DNA from: Solibacillus silvestris_B
GTDB lineage: Bacteria > Bacillota > Bacilli > Bacillales_A > Planococcaceae
Length of the DNA: 55,522 bases
Reading direction: 5' to 3'
Assembly: GCF_051967575.1 (NCBI RefSeq)
Contig: NZ_JBQCJW010000021.1
Span: 1 to 55,522, forward strand
Shown piece after piece: positions 7,690 through 17,676 of the stretch. The notes below the pieces were generated by a model. It was not told the origin of the DNA. It did not search any database and was given only the letters and a program-made list of their open reading frames with translations. Each line of letters starts with the position of its first letter. Position 1 is the stretch's first letter. The position numbers were made by a program, and so were the translations under genes.

Positions 7690-8793
7690 TTGCGCTTTTT
7701 TGAAAAAGAAATTTTGGATGGTCAGAGCGAATTGTTTTATCGTACACCAGTTGAATTCACAAAGTATACGAATAAAGCACAACTTCGCTATTGTGTTGGT
7801 GCAGCGCTATATATGCCGGCAACAAGAGAGATGATTGCAGAGGAAATCATCGCACATAAACACCCATCGCTAACGACAATTGTATTGGATTTGGAAGATG
7901 CGCTCGGAGATTTGCAAGTATTAAAAGGTATTGAGCAATTAAAAATAACCTTATCAAAAATAAAAGATGCCCTGGAGCATGGACAGATATTCATCGAGAA
8001 AATTCCTCTTTTATTTGTGCGTGTGCGGAGTGCCGAGCAGCTTGAAGAGCTGACGGAGCAGCTTGCCGATTACCAGCAGTTCCTGACAGGCTATGTATTG
8101 CCCAAGTTTTCATCGGCAAATGGTCGGGGCTATTTGGAACTCATCAAAAAGCAAAATGAACTTGGCTTCAAATTGTATGCCATGCCGATTTTGGAATCAG
8201 ATGACATTTTGCTGAAAGAAAGACGGCTGCCGGAGCTCACTTTAATAAGAACTCTTTTACAGGAATTCGAGGAGTATATACTAAATGTCCGCATCGGATC
8301 CACGGATTTTTGCGGATTGCTTGGGCTGCGCCGGACGATTCGCCATACGGTTTACGACATCCAGCCGGTTCGGGACTGCATAACGGATATTTTGAATGTC
8401 TTTTTGCGGGATTCACAGTTTGTCTTGTCAGGTTCGGTTTGGGAATATTTCAACCAAGACAATGCGCTTGCCGGATTGGCGCGGGAAATTGAGCTTGATC
8501 GATTGAATGGGCTGATCGGCAAAACGATAATTCATCCTTCGCATATTGCGACTGTCCAGGCGATGTATGTTGTTTTGCATGAGGATTACATGGATGCGGA
8601 ACGGATTTTAATGCAGGCTGAAGGTTCGATGATCGGTGTCGAAAAAAGTGTATACGGCAACAAAATGAATGAAATGAAGCCGCATTTAATTTGGGCACAG
8701 CGGACGATGATGCGCGCGGAGGCATTTGGTGTATTCAACGAAGGCGTCAATTATACCCACTTGTTAAGGGAGCAGGTGCAAAATGCAGTATAA
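7690..8793 (+). CDS. HpcH/HpaI aldolase / citrate-lyase-beta family protein of the Ter module
   Basis: 367 residues, soluble. The citrate lyase/HpcH fold is shown by LYMPATREM near residue 38 and the metal-site segment TIVLDLEDALGD (residues ~57-68), then LPKFSSANG, FKLYAMPILES and the C-terminal IHPSHIATVQAMY motif. The family makes or breaks carbon-carbon bonds of acyl substrates with a divalent metal. In Ter operons it is one of the enzymes of a predicted nucleoside-like metabolite pathway (comparative genomics of Anantharaman, Iyer and Aravind). The TTG start is supported by AAGGGGT 9 bases upstream. It overlaps the next gene by 11 bases, indicating translational coupling. Confidence 0.85.
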   Translation: MRFFEKEILDGQSELFYRTPVEFTKYTNKAQLRYCVGAALYMPATREMIAEEIIAHKHPSLTTIVLDLEDALGDLQVLKGIEQLKITLSKIKDALEHGQIFIEKIPLLFVRVRSAEQLEELTEQLADYQQFLTGYVLPKFSSANGRGYLELIKKQNELGFKLYAMPILESDDILLKERRLPELTLIRTLLQEFEEYILNVRIGSTDFCGLLGLRRTIRHTVYDIQPVRDCITDILNVFLRDSQFVLSGSVWEYFNQDNALAGLAREIELDRLNGLIGKTIIHPSHIATVQAMYVVLHEDYMDAERILMQAEGSMIGVEKSVYGNKMNEMKPHLIWAQRTMMRAEAFGVFNEGVNYTHLLREQVQNAV

Positions 8794-10138
8794 CGTATTG
8801 AATGCTTATGAAGCGACTGTCCGTGTCGTGGAAAACCCTTACCAGTTTGAAGAGCAGCAGCTTTTTGCTATGGCGCTTCGCATCAATAAAAAGCGCAGTT
8901 TTCTATTTGTCAGCAAGGTGCTTGGCAAGCATTTGGCTGTCTGTCCGCAAATTCCGTTATTGACGAGCCATCTGCTGGCATATCGCTTCATGGAAGTACG
9001 TTTTCAACAAAAAAAGGACTTTGCCCATGAAATATGCGAGGCAATCAAGACGAAAAGTGCGCTTACAGAAACATTGCAGCGTTCATTAAACAATAAAATT
9101 CATATGGATGAGCCACTGACGATTATTGGGTTTGCTGAAACGGCAACGGCATTAGGGCATGCTTTTTTCGAGGCATTTTCAGGAAATGTCCGTTTCATCC
9201 ACACGACAAGGGAAGTACTGATGGACAAGCAGCCTGTCATTAGCTTTGAGGAGGAACATTCGCATGCGACAAGCCATCATGTGTATGCGGATCCGGCCTA
9301 TTTTCAGCGTCAATCGGAAATCGTGCTTGTCGATGATGAAATGACGACTGGGAAAACGAATCTCAATATTATCCGCCAACTGCATGAAGCATATCCTCAC
9401 TTAACAACATTTACGCTTGTTTCCATTTTGGATTGGCGCAATGAGGAGCACGAACGCGAATTGCAAGCTTTCGCACAGCAGCGTGGTATTGACATACATA
9501 CAGTGTCGCTGTTTAAGGGAGCCTTCCATATTTCGGTCATCGGCGAGCTACCCGATCCGGAGCAGCATGCAGGAAAAAAAGCGGATTCCGGAATCATCGA
9601 AATGTCATTCGATTGGGATTTGAAGGCCCACCTCGCTCCACATCGTTCTCAAAGTGAAAAAAACACTACCCATTTAGCGAATTATTACAAAGGCAGCGGG
9701 CGGTTTTCGTTATCGGCTAATGCACAAACAATGCTTTATGAGCAAATCCGCTTTATCGCTGAAAAATTGTCCGCGTTAAGATCGACAGGAAAGTGCCTTG
9801 TGCTGGGAACAGGGGAATTTATGTACATTCCGATGGCGATTGCCTCCGAAATGGGTGAGGAAACGGTGTATCACGCTACAACACGTAGCCCCATTTTTGC
9901 CGATGAAAATTCAATCATTACGAACAAATTTACATTTGACAGCGCGGAATATCCAGGTGTGAGAAACTACTTATACAATGTGCATGAAGGGGAATACCGG
10001 GATATATTCGTTGTTTATGAACGGATTTTGGATAAGGAAGCATTGTCGGAGCTTGTCGGAGCATTGAAGTCCTATGCTGAAAATATCCATATCGTTACAT
10101 TGGGGGGTGTCGAGATTGCTGAAATACTTACCAGATAA
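8783..10138 (+). CDS. Phosphoribosyltransferase with C-terminal TRSP domain
   Basis: 451 residues. The N-terminal two-thirds are a type I PRTase: the PRPP loop is visible as VLVDDEMTTGKTN near residue 190, preceded by the GFAETATALGHAFFE segment near 115. The C-terminal third carries the LGTGEFMYIPMAIA stretch and the TTRSPI motif that names the TRSP domain (PRTase_2/TRSP, Pfam PF15609/PF12500). The enzyme probably attaches or removes a ribose-5-phosphate on an unknown base-like compound in the Ter pathway. The ATG overlaps the 3' end of the lyase gene and its own end overlaps the next gene by 23 bases. Confidence 0.88.
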   Translation: MQYNVLNAYEATVRVVENPYQFEEQQLFAMALRINKKRSFLFVSKVLGKHLAVCPQIPLLTSHLLAYRFMEVRFQQKKDFAHEICEAIKTKSALTETLQRSLNNKIHMDEPLTIIGFAETATALGHAFFEAFSGNVRFIHTTREVLMDKQPVISFEEEHSHATSHHVYADPAYFQRQSEIVLVDDEMTTGKTNLNIIRQLHEAYPHLTTFTLVSILDWRNEEHERELQAFAQQRGIDIHTVSLFKGAFHISVIGELPDPEQHAGKKADSGIIEMSFDWDLKAHLAPHRSQSEKNTTHLANYYKGSGRFSLSANAQTMLYEQIRFIAEKLSALRSTGKCLVLGTGEFMYIPMAIASEMGEETVYHATTRSPIFADENSIITNKFTFDSAEYPGVRNYLYNVHEGEYRDIFVVYERILDKEALSELVGALKSYAENIHIVTLGGVEIAEILTR

Positions 10139-11225
10139 AATCGGAAGCTATGATCAGGAGGATGTCCTATTTTTACTGCGGGATATAAGCCATTTGTCGA
10201 TCGAAAAAAGTACGGCAGAGCGTGAGGAAAGCATTCAATCCGGTAAGGCGCATTACTCGGAAATGCTGCCTGTCGAGTATCAGCCGGATGCAAAATACAT
10301 GAGGCTATATGAGGAAATGCTCGAAAAGTATGCACGGAAAGTGAGCTTATGTGTTGCGGTTGCTGCAGAAAAAATAATCCAAGTACGTGAAATAAATGAG
10401 CTTGTGCTAGTCAGTTTGGCGCGTGCCGGCACACCGATCGGGATTTTGATTAAACGCTATTTGCAGCAGGCTTATGGCGTAAATGTGCCGCATTATACGG
10501 TGTCCATCATCCGCGGGCGCGGCATCGATGAAACGGCTTTGCATTATATTTTGCACCATCATCCGAATGCGAGCGTGCAATTTGTTGACGGCTGGACAGG
10601 AAAGGGGGCGATCACAAAAGAGCTGGAGCAATCGGTTGCCCGCTGGAATGAATGTGGCCGCCCGCCGCTTGATGCACAGCTGGCGGTGCTTGCGGATCCC
10701 GGACATTGCGTCAAGCTATTTGGGACCCGCGAAGATTTCCTAATCCCGTCGGCGTGCTTAAATTCAACGGTATCAGGTTTAGTCAGCCGAACGGTGCTGA
10801 ATGAGCAGCTGATGGACAAAGAGGATTTTCATGGCGCGAAATTTTACAGGGAACTTGAGCAACAGGACGTTTCAAAAGCATACATAGAAGCTATCGCGCT
10901 GCATTTCTCGCCAGGCTTAATGAAAGAAGCAAAACAAACGGTTGAAAACGAACAAGATGAACAACAGCCGACATGGCGCGGGCTTCAATGCATTCAGGAA
11001 ATCCAGCAGCGCTTTCAAATTAAGAGCATCCATCATATAAAGCCTGGTGTAGGGGAAACGACACGTGTGCTCTTACGAAGAGTTCCGTGGAAAATTCTTG
11101 TCAATCCTTCCGCAAAGCAAAATCTGGCACATATTTATTTGCTGGCAGAAGAGCATAATGTGGAAATCGAGTATTACGATAATATGACGTATGCATGCTG
11201 TGGACTCATTAAGGAGCTGACATAA
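10116..11225 (+). CDS. StiP / PRTase_1 family protein with C-terminal PELOTA-like domain
   Basis: 369 residues. The N-terminus GSYDQEDVLFLLRDIS, followed by QSGKAHYSEMLP, is the signature of the family annotated cysteine protease StiP or PRTase_1 (PF11202), which always accompanies the TRSP PRTase in Ter modules. A PRTase-like core follows (VSLARAGTPIGILIKRY, then FVDGWTGKGAITKEL). The C-terminal ~90 residues resemble the PELOTA RNA-binding fold (PF15608). The TTG at 10116, 8 bases after GGGGGG, is chosen over the ATG at 10074, which has no ribosome site and would add residues not seen in the family. The protease label is database tradition; a PRTase-like role fits the motifs better. Confidence 0.83.
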   Translation: MLKYLPDKIGSYDQEDVLFLLRDISHLSIEKSTAEREESIQSGKAHYSEMLPVEYQPDAKYMRLYEEMLEKYARKVSLCVAVAAEKIIQVREINELVLVSLARAGTPIGILIKRYLQQAYGVNVPHYTVSIIRGRGIDETALHYILHHHPNASVQFVDGWTGKGAITKELEQSVARWNECGRPPLDAQLAVLADPGHCVKLFGTREDFLIPSACLNSTVSGLVSRTVLNEQLMDKEDFHGAKFYRELEQQDVSKAYIEAIALHFSPGLMKEAKQTVENEQDEQQPTWRGLQCIQEIQQRFQIKSIHHIKPGVGETTRVLLRRVPWKILVNPSAKQNLAHIYLLAEEHNVEIEYYDNMTYACCGLIKELT

Positions 11226-12041
11226 ATGCAGTTATTCACCTCTGATCTGGATCGAACGCTTATTTTTTCGAAGCGCACCATCCAATCCGCGATGGAAAAT
11301 TGTTTATGCATCGAGCAGCTTGAAGAACGGGAGATTTCGTATATTAATGCATCGATTGAGCAACTATTGCAGCAAATCCATCATCATATGCATTTCGTTC
11401 CGGTGACGACACGTTCGGTCGCGCAATATGAACGCATTACGCTGTTTCAGCAGGCGGTCGTCCCGGAGGCTGCCATCGTTGCAAATGGGGGCATTATTTT
11501 CCGCAACGGGCAAATAGATCCAGTGTGGCAGCAGCATATCGAACAACAGCTAACAATGCTGCCGCTGTCGCTTGAGCAAATCGGCGGTATATTTTCTAAA
11601 CAGCTTTCGGCAAACTACTTTTTGCGCCATCATATCATTGATGATTTGTACTACTGCTTCATTGTCGATCCCGAAACGGCAGATTTAAATGAAATCCGCC
11701 ACTTGAATGAAGCATTGCAGCAGTATGAGTGGCATGGCTATTTACAAGGGAGAAAGTTTTATATATTGCCGAAGTTTTTAACGAAGGGAGCGGCTGTCCA
11801 ATACATTAAAAGTTTGCGGCACTATGATAGGCATTTTGCGGCAGGTGATTCACTGATGGATATGAGTATGCTGCAGCTTGCGGATCATTACTTCGTGCCT
11901 TTGCATGGCGAGCTCACACAATATGCCGAACAGCTCGGTTTATCCATCGTCCAAAAGTCAGGCGCAGATTTTGCGGAACATTGTTTACGGCAAATATTAA
12001 TGAACAGCATGGAAAAGGGGAGTTTGAAATGGTCAACCTGA
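11226..12041 (+). CDS. HAD superfamily hydrolase of the Ter module
   Basis: 271 residues. HAD motif I is FTSDLDRTLIFS at residues 4-15 (nucleophile Asp and acid Asp two apart). Motif II Thr is in FVPVTTRS, the motif III Lys in KFLTKGAAV and motif IV in FAAGDSLMDMSML. Cap type and size fit a Cof-like phosphatase acting on a phosphorylated metabolite, presumably dephosphorylating the Ter-pathway product. Its ATG follows the preceding TAA directly and its end overlaps the next gene by 13 bases, so the block 7690-15203 behaves as one operon. Confidence 0.87.
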   Translation: MQLFTSDLDRTLIFSKRTIQSAMENCLCIEQLEEREISYINASIEQLLQQIHHHMHFVPVTTRSVAQYERITLFQQAVVPEAAIVANGGIIFRNGQIDPVWQQHIEQQLTMLPLSLEQIGGIFSKQLSANYFLRHHIIDDLYYCFIVDPETADLNEIRHLNEALQQYEWHGYLQGRKFYILPKFLTKGAAVQYIKSLRHYDRHFAAGDSLMDMSMLQLADHYFVPLHGELTQYAEQLGLSIVQKSGADFAEHCLRQILMNSMEKGSLKWST

Positions 12042-12646
12042 ACAAAATCGAATTAACTAAAAAAGGGCAAACGATTGATTTACAGAAGAAAAGCGCCACA
12101 TTAGGAGAAATCGTGGTGAACTTGAACTGGAACCAACAGCAGCAAAAGGGCGGGCTTTTATCCGGCTTGTTCGGGAAAAATAAAGGAATAGACTTGGATT
12201 TGGGCTGCCTTTATGAATTGACAAACGGGCAAAAGGGCTGTGTGCAGGCTCTTGGCAATGCCTTTGGTTCCTTGGATTATTCCCCGTTTATTCAATTGGA
12301 CGGCGATGATCGCACCGGTGCTGTTTCCGGCGGTGAAAATCTGCGCATTAACGGTGATCAGATAGCGCAAATTAAACGCCTTGTTGTCTATACGTTTATT
12401 TATGAGGGCGTGGCAAACTGGGCACAGGCGGATGGTGTCGTAACTTTATCCTATCCTGGCGGCCAAGATATTGTTGTCCGATTAGATGAGACGCGCTCTA
12501 ATATGGGCATGTGCGCTATTGCGATGATTGAAAATGTAAATAACGAAACTTTCCGCGTTGAACGATTAGTCGAATATTTCGATGGTCATAGAAATTTAGA
12601 TCAGGCGTATGGCTGGGGCATGCAGTGGCAAGCAGGCTCAAAATAA
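12029..12646 (+). CDS. TerD-superfamily protein, TerA-like
   Basis: 205 residues. The N-terminus ELTKKGQTIDLQKK and VNLNW replace the GLGWD box of classical TerD, followed by the hydrophobic Gly-rich insert GLLSGLFGKNKG and the acidic IQLDGDDRTG segment. This places it in the TerA-like branch (COG4110) rather than with the three TerD genes upstream. AAAAGGGGA precedes the ATG at 12029, which lies inside the end of the HAD gene. Probably a calcium-dependent partner of the TerD proteins; no enzymatic motif. Confidence 0.82.
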   Translation: MVNLNKIELTKKGQTIDLQKKSATLGEIVVNLNWNQQQQKGGLLSGLFGKNKGIDLDLGCLYELTNGQKGCVQALGNAFGSLDYSPFIQLDGDDRTGAVSGGENLRINGDQIAQIKRLVVYTFIYEGVANWAQADGVVTLSYPGGQDIVVRLDETRSNMGMCAIAMIENVNNETFRVERLVEYFDGHRNLDQAYGWGMQWQAGSK

Positions 12647-12667
12647 TTTTTGGAAAAGGTGAAAAGC

Positions 12668-13822
12668 ATGACAGATAATCCGTTATTTGAAGATTTGGAA
12701 AAAAGAACAACGACAATTGAAAATCCGCAAGTGCCGGTTGCAGCAGAACCTGTGCAGGCTCTTGTTTCAACGGAGGAGCTTTCGCAAATCCGTCAGCGCC
12801 AGCTAGCATTAAAGCAGGAACCGCAAGTAAAAACATTGGCGCAGCGCATTGACCCGAAAAACCAGATTGCTGTGCTGGAGTTCGGGAAGGAAACGGCAAG
12901 CGGCATTTCGACCTTTTCGGATCGTATGCTTGCCACGATTAAGCAAAGCGATTTAGAAAAGTCCACGAAGCTATTGACGAATTTGAATAAAATTATGGAC
13001 CGTTTTGACCCGAAGGACTTTGAGGAAGAGGAAAGCAAAGGCGGATTTTTGAAGCGACTTTTCTCGAAAAGCAAAGTGCAATTGGAGAAAATTCTTTCGA
13101 AGTACGACACGCTGAATAAAGAAGTCGATCAAGTGTACACGGAAATCCAAAAGTATGAAATCGAAATGAAGCGCAACACGGTGCAGCTTGAGCAAATGTA
13201 TGACGAAAACTTGAATTATTTTAAGCAATTGAGCGAATATGTAGCCGCCATTGAAATTAAAGTGGAAGAACTGAATGCGACAATTCAAAATTTGAATGGA
13301 AGGGCCGAACAAGGCGACCATGAAGCGATCATGGAAATGGAAACATTGAAGCGTTCGGTTGAATTGCTTCAGCAGCGCGGCTATGATCTTGAAATGGCGC
13401 AGCAAGTCTCGTTCCAGTCAGCACCTCAAATTCGTTTAATGCAGCAGGGGAACAACCATCTCATCGGTAAAATCAACTCGGCATTCGTCACGACAATCCC
13501 AATTTTCAAACAGGGGCTTATCCATGCCGTGACAATCCAGCGTCAAAAGCTTGTGTCTGATTCGATGGCGGAGCTGGATAAGCGCACAAATGAAATGCTG
13601 ATCCGCAATGCGGAAAATGTGCGGAGAAATTCAGTGGATATTGCCCGCCAGGCAGGGAACCCGAGCATTAAAATCGAAACAATTGAACAAACATGGCAAA
13701 CGATTATAGCGGGCATTGAGGAAACGAAGCAGATCCAGGCGGAAACGGTTCGCAACCGAGATGAAGGGCGAAAACGCATTGAACAACTGCAGCTGCAATA
13801 CGAAAAGCTGAAGAAGATGTAA
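12668..13822 (+). CDS. yceH: Toxic anion resistance protein, TelA/KlaA family (YceH-like)
   Basis: 384 residues, soluble, mostly alpha-helical with long coiled-coil stretches (residues ~140-250) and a polar, Gln-rich surface, as in TelA (PF05816) and B. subtilis YceH. Conserved stretches include SFQSAPQIRLMQQGNNHLIGKINSAF (described in part: residues ~255-280) and a C-terminal TIIAGIEETKQIQ helix. Implicated in tellurite and peptide-antibiotic tolerance; mechanism unknown. The ATG at 12668 follows AAGGTG by five bases. It lies between the TerA-like and vWA genes, the common order in Firmicutes. Confidence 0.9.
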   Translation: MTDNPLFEDLEKRTTTIENPQVPVAAEPVQALVSTEELSQIRQRQLALKQEPQVKTLAQRIDPKNQIAVLEFGKETASGISTFSDRMLATIKQSDLEKSTKLLTNLNKIMDRFDPKDFEEEESKGGFLKRLFSKSKVQLEKILSKYDTLNKEVDQVYTEIQKYEIEMKRNTVQLEQMYDENLNYFKQLSEYVAAIEIKVEELNATIQNLNGRAEQGDHEAIMEMETLKRSVELLQQRGYDLEMAQQVSFQSAPQIRLMQQGNNHLIGKINSAFVTTIPIFKQGLIHAVTIQRQKLVSDSMAELDKRTNEMLIRNAENVRRNSVDIARQAGNPSIKIETIEQTWQTIIAGIEETKQIQAETVRNRDEGRKRIEQLQLQYEKLKKM

Positions 13823-13898
13823 TGCTGTATTTAAATTCACCTGTCATTAGCTGAAAGGGTGAATTTCTATAATGATCATAACTAAGGGGATGATGACA

Positions 13899-15203
13899 AT
13901 GAAAACATTGATTCGAGGGGAAAAGGTAAAGCTTGCAGACCATACGAATATGCTTCAATTAGAAGTAGAGGTGTCGATACAAGCGCCATTTGAAATTGAT
14001 TTTACATGTTTTGGGTTAAATGAGCAGCGTCAACTGCAGGATGATCGTTACATGGTCTTTTACAATCAGCTCCAATCGCCAAACAATGAAATCCGCCTTC
14101 AAAATGGGCAAGGAAAAAGCAATTTTGCGATTGATTTGTCGAAGCTTCCGCCAACAGTGCCGTACTTGGTTTTCACGGCTACAATTGACGGCAATCAAAT
14201 GATGAACCAAATTGAACACGGATCGTTTATTGTCAAGGCGAACAATTCGATTATTATGCAATATCAATTTTCCCCGTCCGATTTTCAGCAGCAAAAGGCC
14301 ATCATTATCGGCGAAATTTATTATAAATCTTTATGGCGGATTGCAAGCGTCGGGCAAGGCTTTGATGGCGGGCTTGCCGCGCTGTTGACGAGCTTCGGTG
14401 GAGTGATGGCCGAGGAGCCGGCTGTTGAGGCACCAGTGAATGATAAGAAGGTGCAGCTGGAAAAGCGCTTGGAAAAAGAGGCGCCGCATTTATTGGATTT
14501 ATCGAAAAAAGCGCTTGTTTCGCTGGAGAAGGTCGGGCTGCAGCAGCATCAGGCCAAGGTTGCACTATGCTTGGATATTTCGGGCTCAATGTCGAGCTTA
14601 TACGCATCCGGCAAAATCCAGCATTTTATTGAGCGCATTTTAGCATTGGCAACACGCTTTGATGACAATGGTTCCATCGATATTTTTTTATTCGGGAAAA
14701 ATGCGCATGATGCGGGTGAATTGACGATTGCCAATAACCAAAACTTTTTAGGGCAATTATTAAAAACCTATCCGTTAGAGGGCAGTACCTATTATTCAAA
14801 AGCGATTACCTTAATCCGGAAGCATTATATCGGTTCATCATCACATCGCAAAAAACCCGCACCGCAGGACATTCCGGTATATGTGATGTTTGTTACGGAC
14901 GGCGATACATTCGACCGCGACCAAACGACAAAGCAAATTGTGAATGCTTCGTTCGAGCCGATCTTCTGGCAATTCATGGCGATTGATGAAACGCGTAAAG
15001 GTCTTTTCGGCCGCTCAAGGCAATCACAGTTCAAATATTTGGAGGAGCTCGATACGCTGGAAGGACGTTATATTGACAATGCAGGCTTCTTCAGTGTGCA
15101 AAACCCGGCCGCCGTTGCGGATAATGAGCTTTACGATTTGCTGATGGAAGAGTACCCTCAATGGATCAAGGAAGCGAAAATGAAGGGGCTACTATTGGGG
15201 TGA
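13899..15203 (+). CDS. TerD domain fused to von Willebrand factor A domain (TerF-like)
   Basis: 434 residues. Residues ~1-170 form a TerD-like domain, ending in a SLWRIASVGQGFDGGLAALL motif equivalent to the WKFxAIGSGYQGGL of TerD. After a charged linker (residues ~175-215) comes a vWA domain with the MIDAS sequence ALCLDISGSMSSLY (DxSxS) near residue 222 and FVTDGDTFDRDQT further on. TerF/TerY-like proteins of this design are thought to scaffold the Ter complex. AAGGGG at 13884-13889 supports the third ATG (13899). Last gene of the operon; no clear terminator follows. Confidence 0.87.
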   Translation: MKTLIRGEKVKLADHTNMLQLEVEVSIQAPFEIDFTCFGLNEQRQLQDDRYMVFYNQLQSPNNEIRLQNGQGKSNFAIDLSKLPPTVPYLVFTATIDGNQMMNQIEHGSFIVKANNSIIMQYQFSPSDFQQQKAIIIGEIYYKSLWRIASVGQGFDGGLAALLTSFGGVMAEEPAVEAPVNDKKVQLEKRLEKEAPHLLDLSKKALVSLEKVGLQQHQAKVALCLDISGSMSSLYASGKIQHFIERILALATRFDDNGSIDIFLFGKNAHDAGELTIANNQNFLGQLLKTYPLEGSTYYSKAITLIRKHYIGSSSHRKKPAPQDIPVYVMFVTDGDTFDRDQTTKQIVNASFEPIFWQFMAIDETRKGLFGRSRQSQFKYLEELDTLEGRYIDNAGFFSVQNPAAVADNELYDLLMEEYPQWIKEAKMKGLLLG

Positions 15204-15564
15204 ACCATGTAACTTAGAACATCAAGTTTGCCGCGCTTTGAGTTCTCTCTACTTCTACGTTCCCGATAGGAATAGGCATCCGCGAAATCAATTGGAATGT
15301 TCTATGCTTTGAAGCGCTTATTAGCAATAAATTCCTTTGGGGGCTTGCTGCAGCAATGTGGAAAGTGCATTGAGGGAATTGTGTCTTTGCTGGTAGCGTA
15401 GTAATAGTATAGGTGTAAAAAGGATCTTCATAGCAAAACTTTTTTCCGGTAACTGTTCTATTTGACTATGTGTAATATAGGTTCGCAGTTTTATATGGTT
15501 AAATTAATGTTAATTGTTAGTTGGAATTAAAGTATATATGTTTAAAAGAGCAGGAAGCAAGCGT
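15204..15564. other. Non-coding region between Ter operon and array 2 leader
   Basis: 360 bases with no supported gene and no hairpin with a T-run. The array 2 leader begins at the dyad at 15565. Confidence 0.5.
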
Positions 15565-15723
15565 GGTGCGAATATAAAGCTCCCATAAATATTGTAAGGG
15601 ATTCGCACCGATTAGGAGCAATAAAATAGTTCAGTTTTATGAATCAACATTACTAAAGTAATGGTTGAATTTAGATTTTAATATTTATTGACGAAATTAG
15701 ACGTTTTTTTGTCTATTTTCACA
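15565..15723 (+). promoter_or_regulatory. Leader of CRISPR array 2 with conserved dyad
   Basis: GGTGCGAAT (15565-15573) and its perfect complement ATTCGCACC (15601-15609) are 27 bases apart and end 114 bases before the first repeat. The leader ends in TATTTTCACA at the repeat border. Same geometry as in leaders 1 and 3. Confidence 0.78.
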
Positions 15724-17490
15724 GTCTCTACCTTTGTTGGTAGAGTGGATTGAAATTCTTTGGGAGGTAAATTACTAATAGTTTCATATTCGTCTCTACC
15801 TTTGTTGGTAGAGTGGATTGAAATATTAAAAGTTTTAGATGATGCAGTTATCCCTCGTCTCTACCTTTGTTGGTAGAGTGGATTGAAATAACATCTGTTT
15901 GCTTCGAAATGGCCGCAACTTTGTCTCTACCTTTGTTGGTAGAGTGGATTGAAATTTTCCTAATATAGTTTCAACTACTTCTACTTGATGTCTCTACCTT
16001 TGTTGGTAGAGTGGATTGAAATTTCTAAAAGTTTTGCCATGACATCTTTATCAACGTCTCTACCTTTGTTGGTAGAGTGGATTGAAATAAGTGCATCGTT
16101 ATATGCATACCGGCTACGTTCAAGTCTCTACCTTTGTTGGTAGAGTGGATTGAAATATAATGCCAATTACATTGAACAACGTGTATTTGCAGTCTCTACC
16201 TTTGTTGGTAGAGTGGATTGAAATACCCGTAATACGCTACGCGTGAAGCGTAGAATAGGTCTCTACCTTTGTTGGTAGAGTGGATTGAAATCCTAGAAAC
16301 AGAAATAACCTCTCCGCAAATACAGTCTCTACCTTTGTTGGTAGAGTGGATTGAAATCTCCAATTGTTTTTTATTATTTTACCACATATTTCAGTCTCTA
16401 CCTTTGTTGGTAGAGTGGATTGAAATTAGCCGTGTCCATGTTAATGGCGCTACATTATGTCTCTACCTTTGTTGGTAGAGTGGATTGAAATCACCTGTCG
16501 CTTAATCATTGCACTGTACATAGCAGTCTCTACCTTTGTTGGTAGAGTGGATTGAAATTACTTCGAAATCAATTGTGGAAGGTTCATATACCGTCTCTAC
16601 CTTTGTTGGTAGAGTGGATTGAAATATAACAACCTTTATTTTATGTCCAACAAGTGAAGTCTCTACCTTTGTTGGTAGAGTGGATTGAAATACTCAAACA
16701 ATTATCGGGTGCTGCCTTAAGTATTTGTCTCTACCTTTGTTGGTAGAGTGGATTGAAATAAACAAATTTTGCTCCCTAGCACTAAATATAATGTCTCTAC
16801 CTTTGTTGGTAGAGTGGATTGAAATCATCACGTCATTCACATAATCAAGATTGTATACACCGTCTCTACCTTTGTTGGTAGAGTGGATTGAAATGACAGC
16901 GATGTCAATGAGGTTACACGCGGCGCAGTCTCTACCTTTGTTGGTAGAGTGGATTGAAATATTGTTCGGCGTAAAATGGGAAGATCTTGAATCCGTCTCT
17001 ACCTTTGTTGGTAGAGTGGATTGAAATTTGAAGGATATGGTAATGATAACCCCGGCGCTAGTCTCTACCTTTGTTGGTAGAGTGGATTGAAATTTGTCAC
17101 AAGATGGAGGGCGATTGCTACAGAACAGTCTCTACCTTTGTTGGTAGAGTGGATTGAAATGTTGTTACTAGCTGAAAATAATTGCATAAAAAAGGTCTCT
17201 ACCTTTGTTGGTAGAGTGGATTGAAATTGTTAACCGGCACATCATCCACAAAGTGATCCGTCTCTACCTTTGTTGGTAGAGTGGATTGAAATTCCTGCTG
17301 CATCTGTGTATGGCATACGCGATGGTCTCTACCTTTGTTGGTAGAGTGGATTGAAATCCTCCATCCATCACCCTTCAATAACTCCACAATCGTCTCTACC
17401 TTTATTGAAGAGTGGATTGAAATAATCGGGAGAAGCTGGTTGACAACTGCGTGCTCGTCTCACCTTGGATTAGGGAGTTGGGATAGAACT
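15724..17490 (+). CRISPR. CRISPR array 2 (type I-C-like), about 26 spacers
   Basis: Twenty-five perfect 33-nt repeats (first 15724-15756, last 17325-17357) are followed by a shortened repeat (17392-17423, 32 nt, stem disturbed) and a strongly decayed one (about 17457-17490). Spacers are 32-36 nt. Stem arms CTCTACC and GGTAGAG are perfectly complementary, with TTTGTT between, and the 3' part GTGGATTGAAAT is identical to that of arrays 1 and 3. Decay at the right end and the leader on the left show growth from the left. Spacer 8 (16225-16258) itself contains a palindrome around CTACGCGTGAAGCGTAG. Confidence 0.98.
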
Positions 17491-17676
17491 TTTTACTAAA
17501 TAAAAAGTTCGTTATCAAGACTAAAATTTAAAAAAGATAAATAAATCAAATGACAAAAAATAAACAAACGACGGTTTAGTATCTTATCAATCATCTTATC
17601 AAAGGAACTTATTACATTTTAAGCGTATTAGAATAAATGATGATTAAATATTCACCTTTAAAATGGAGGAATCACC

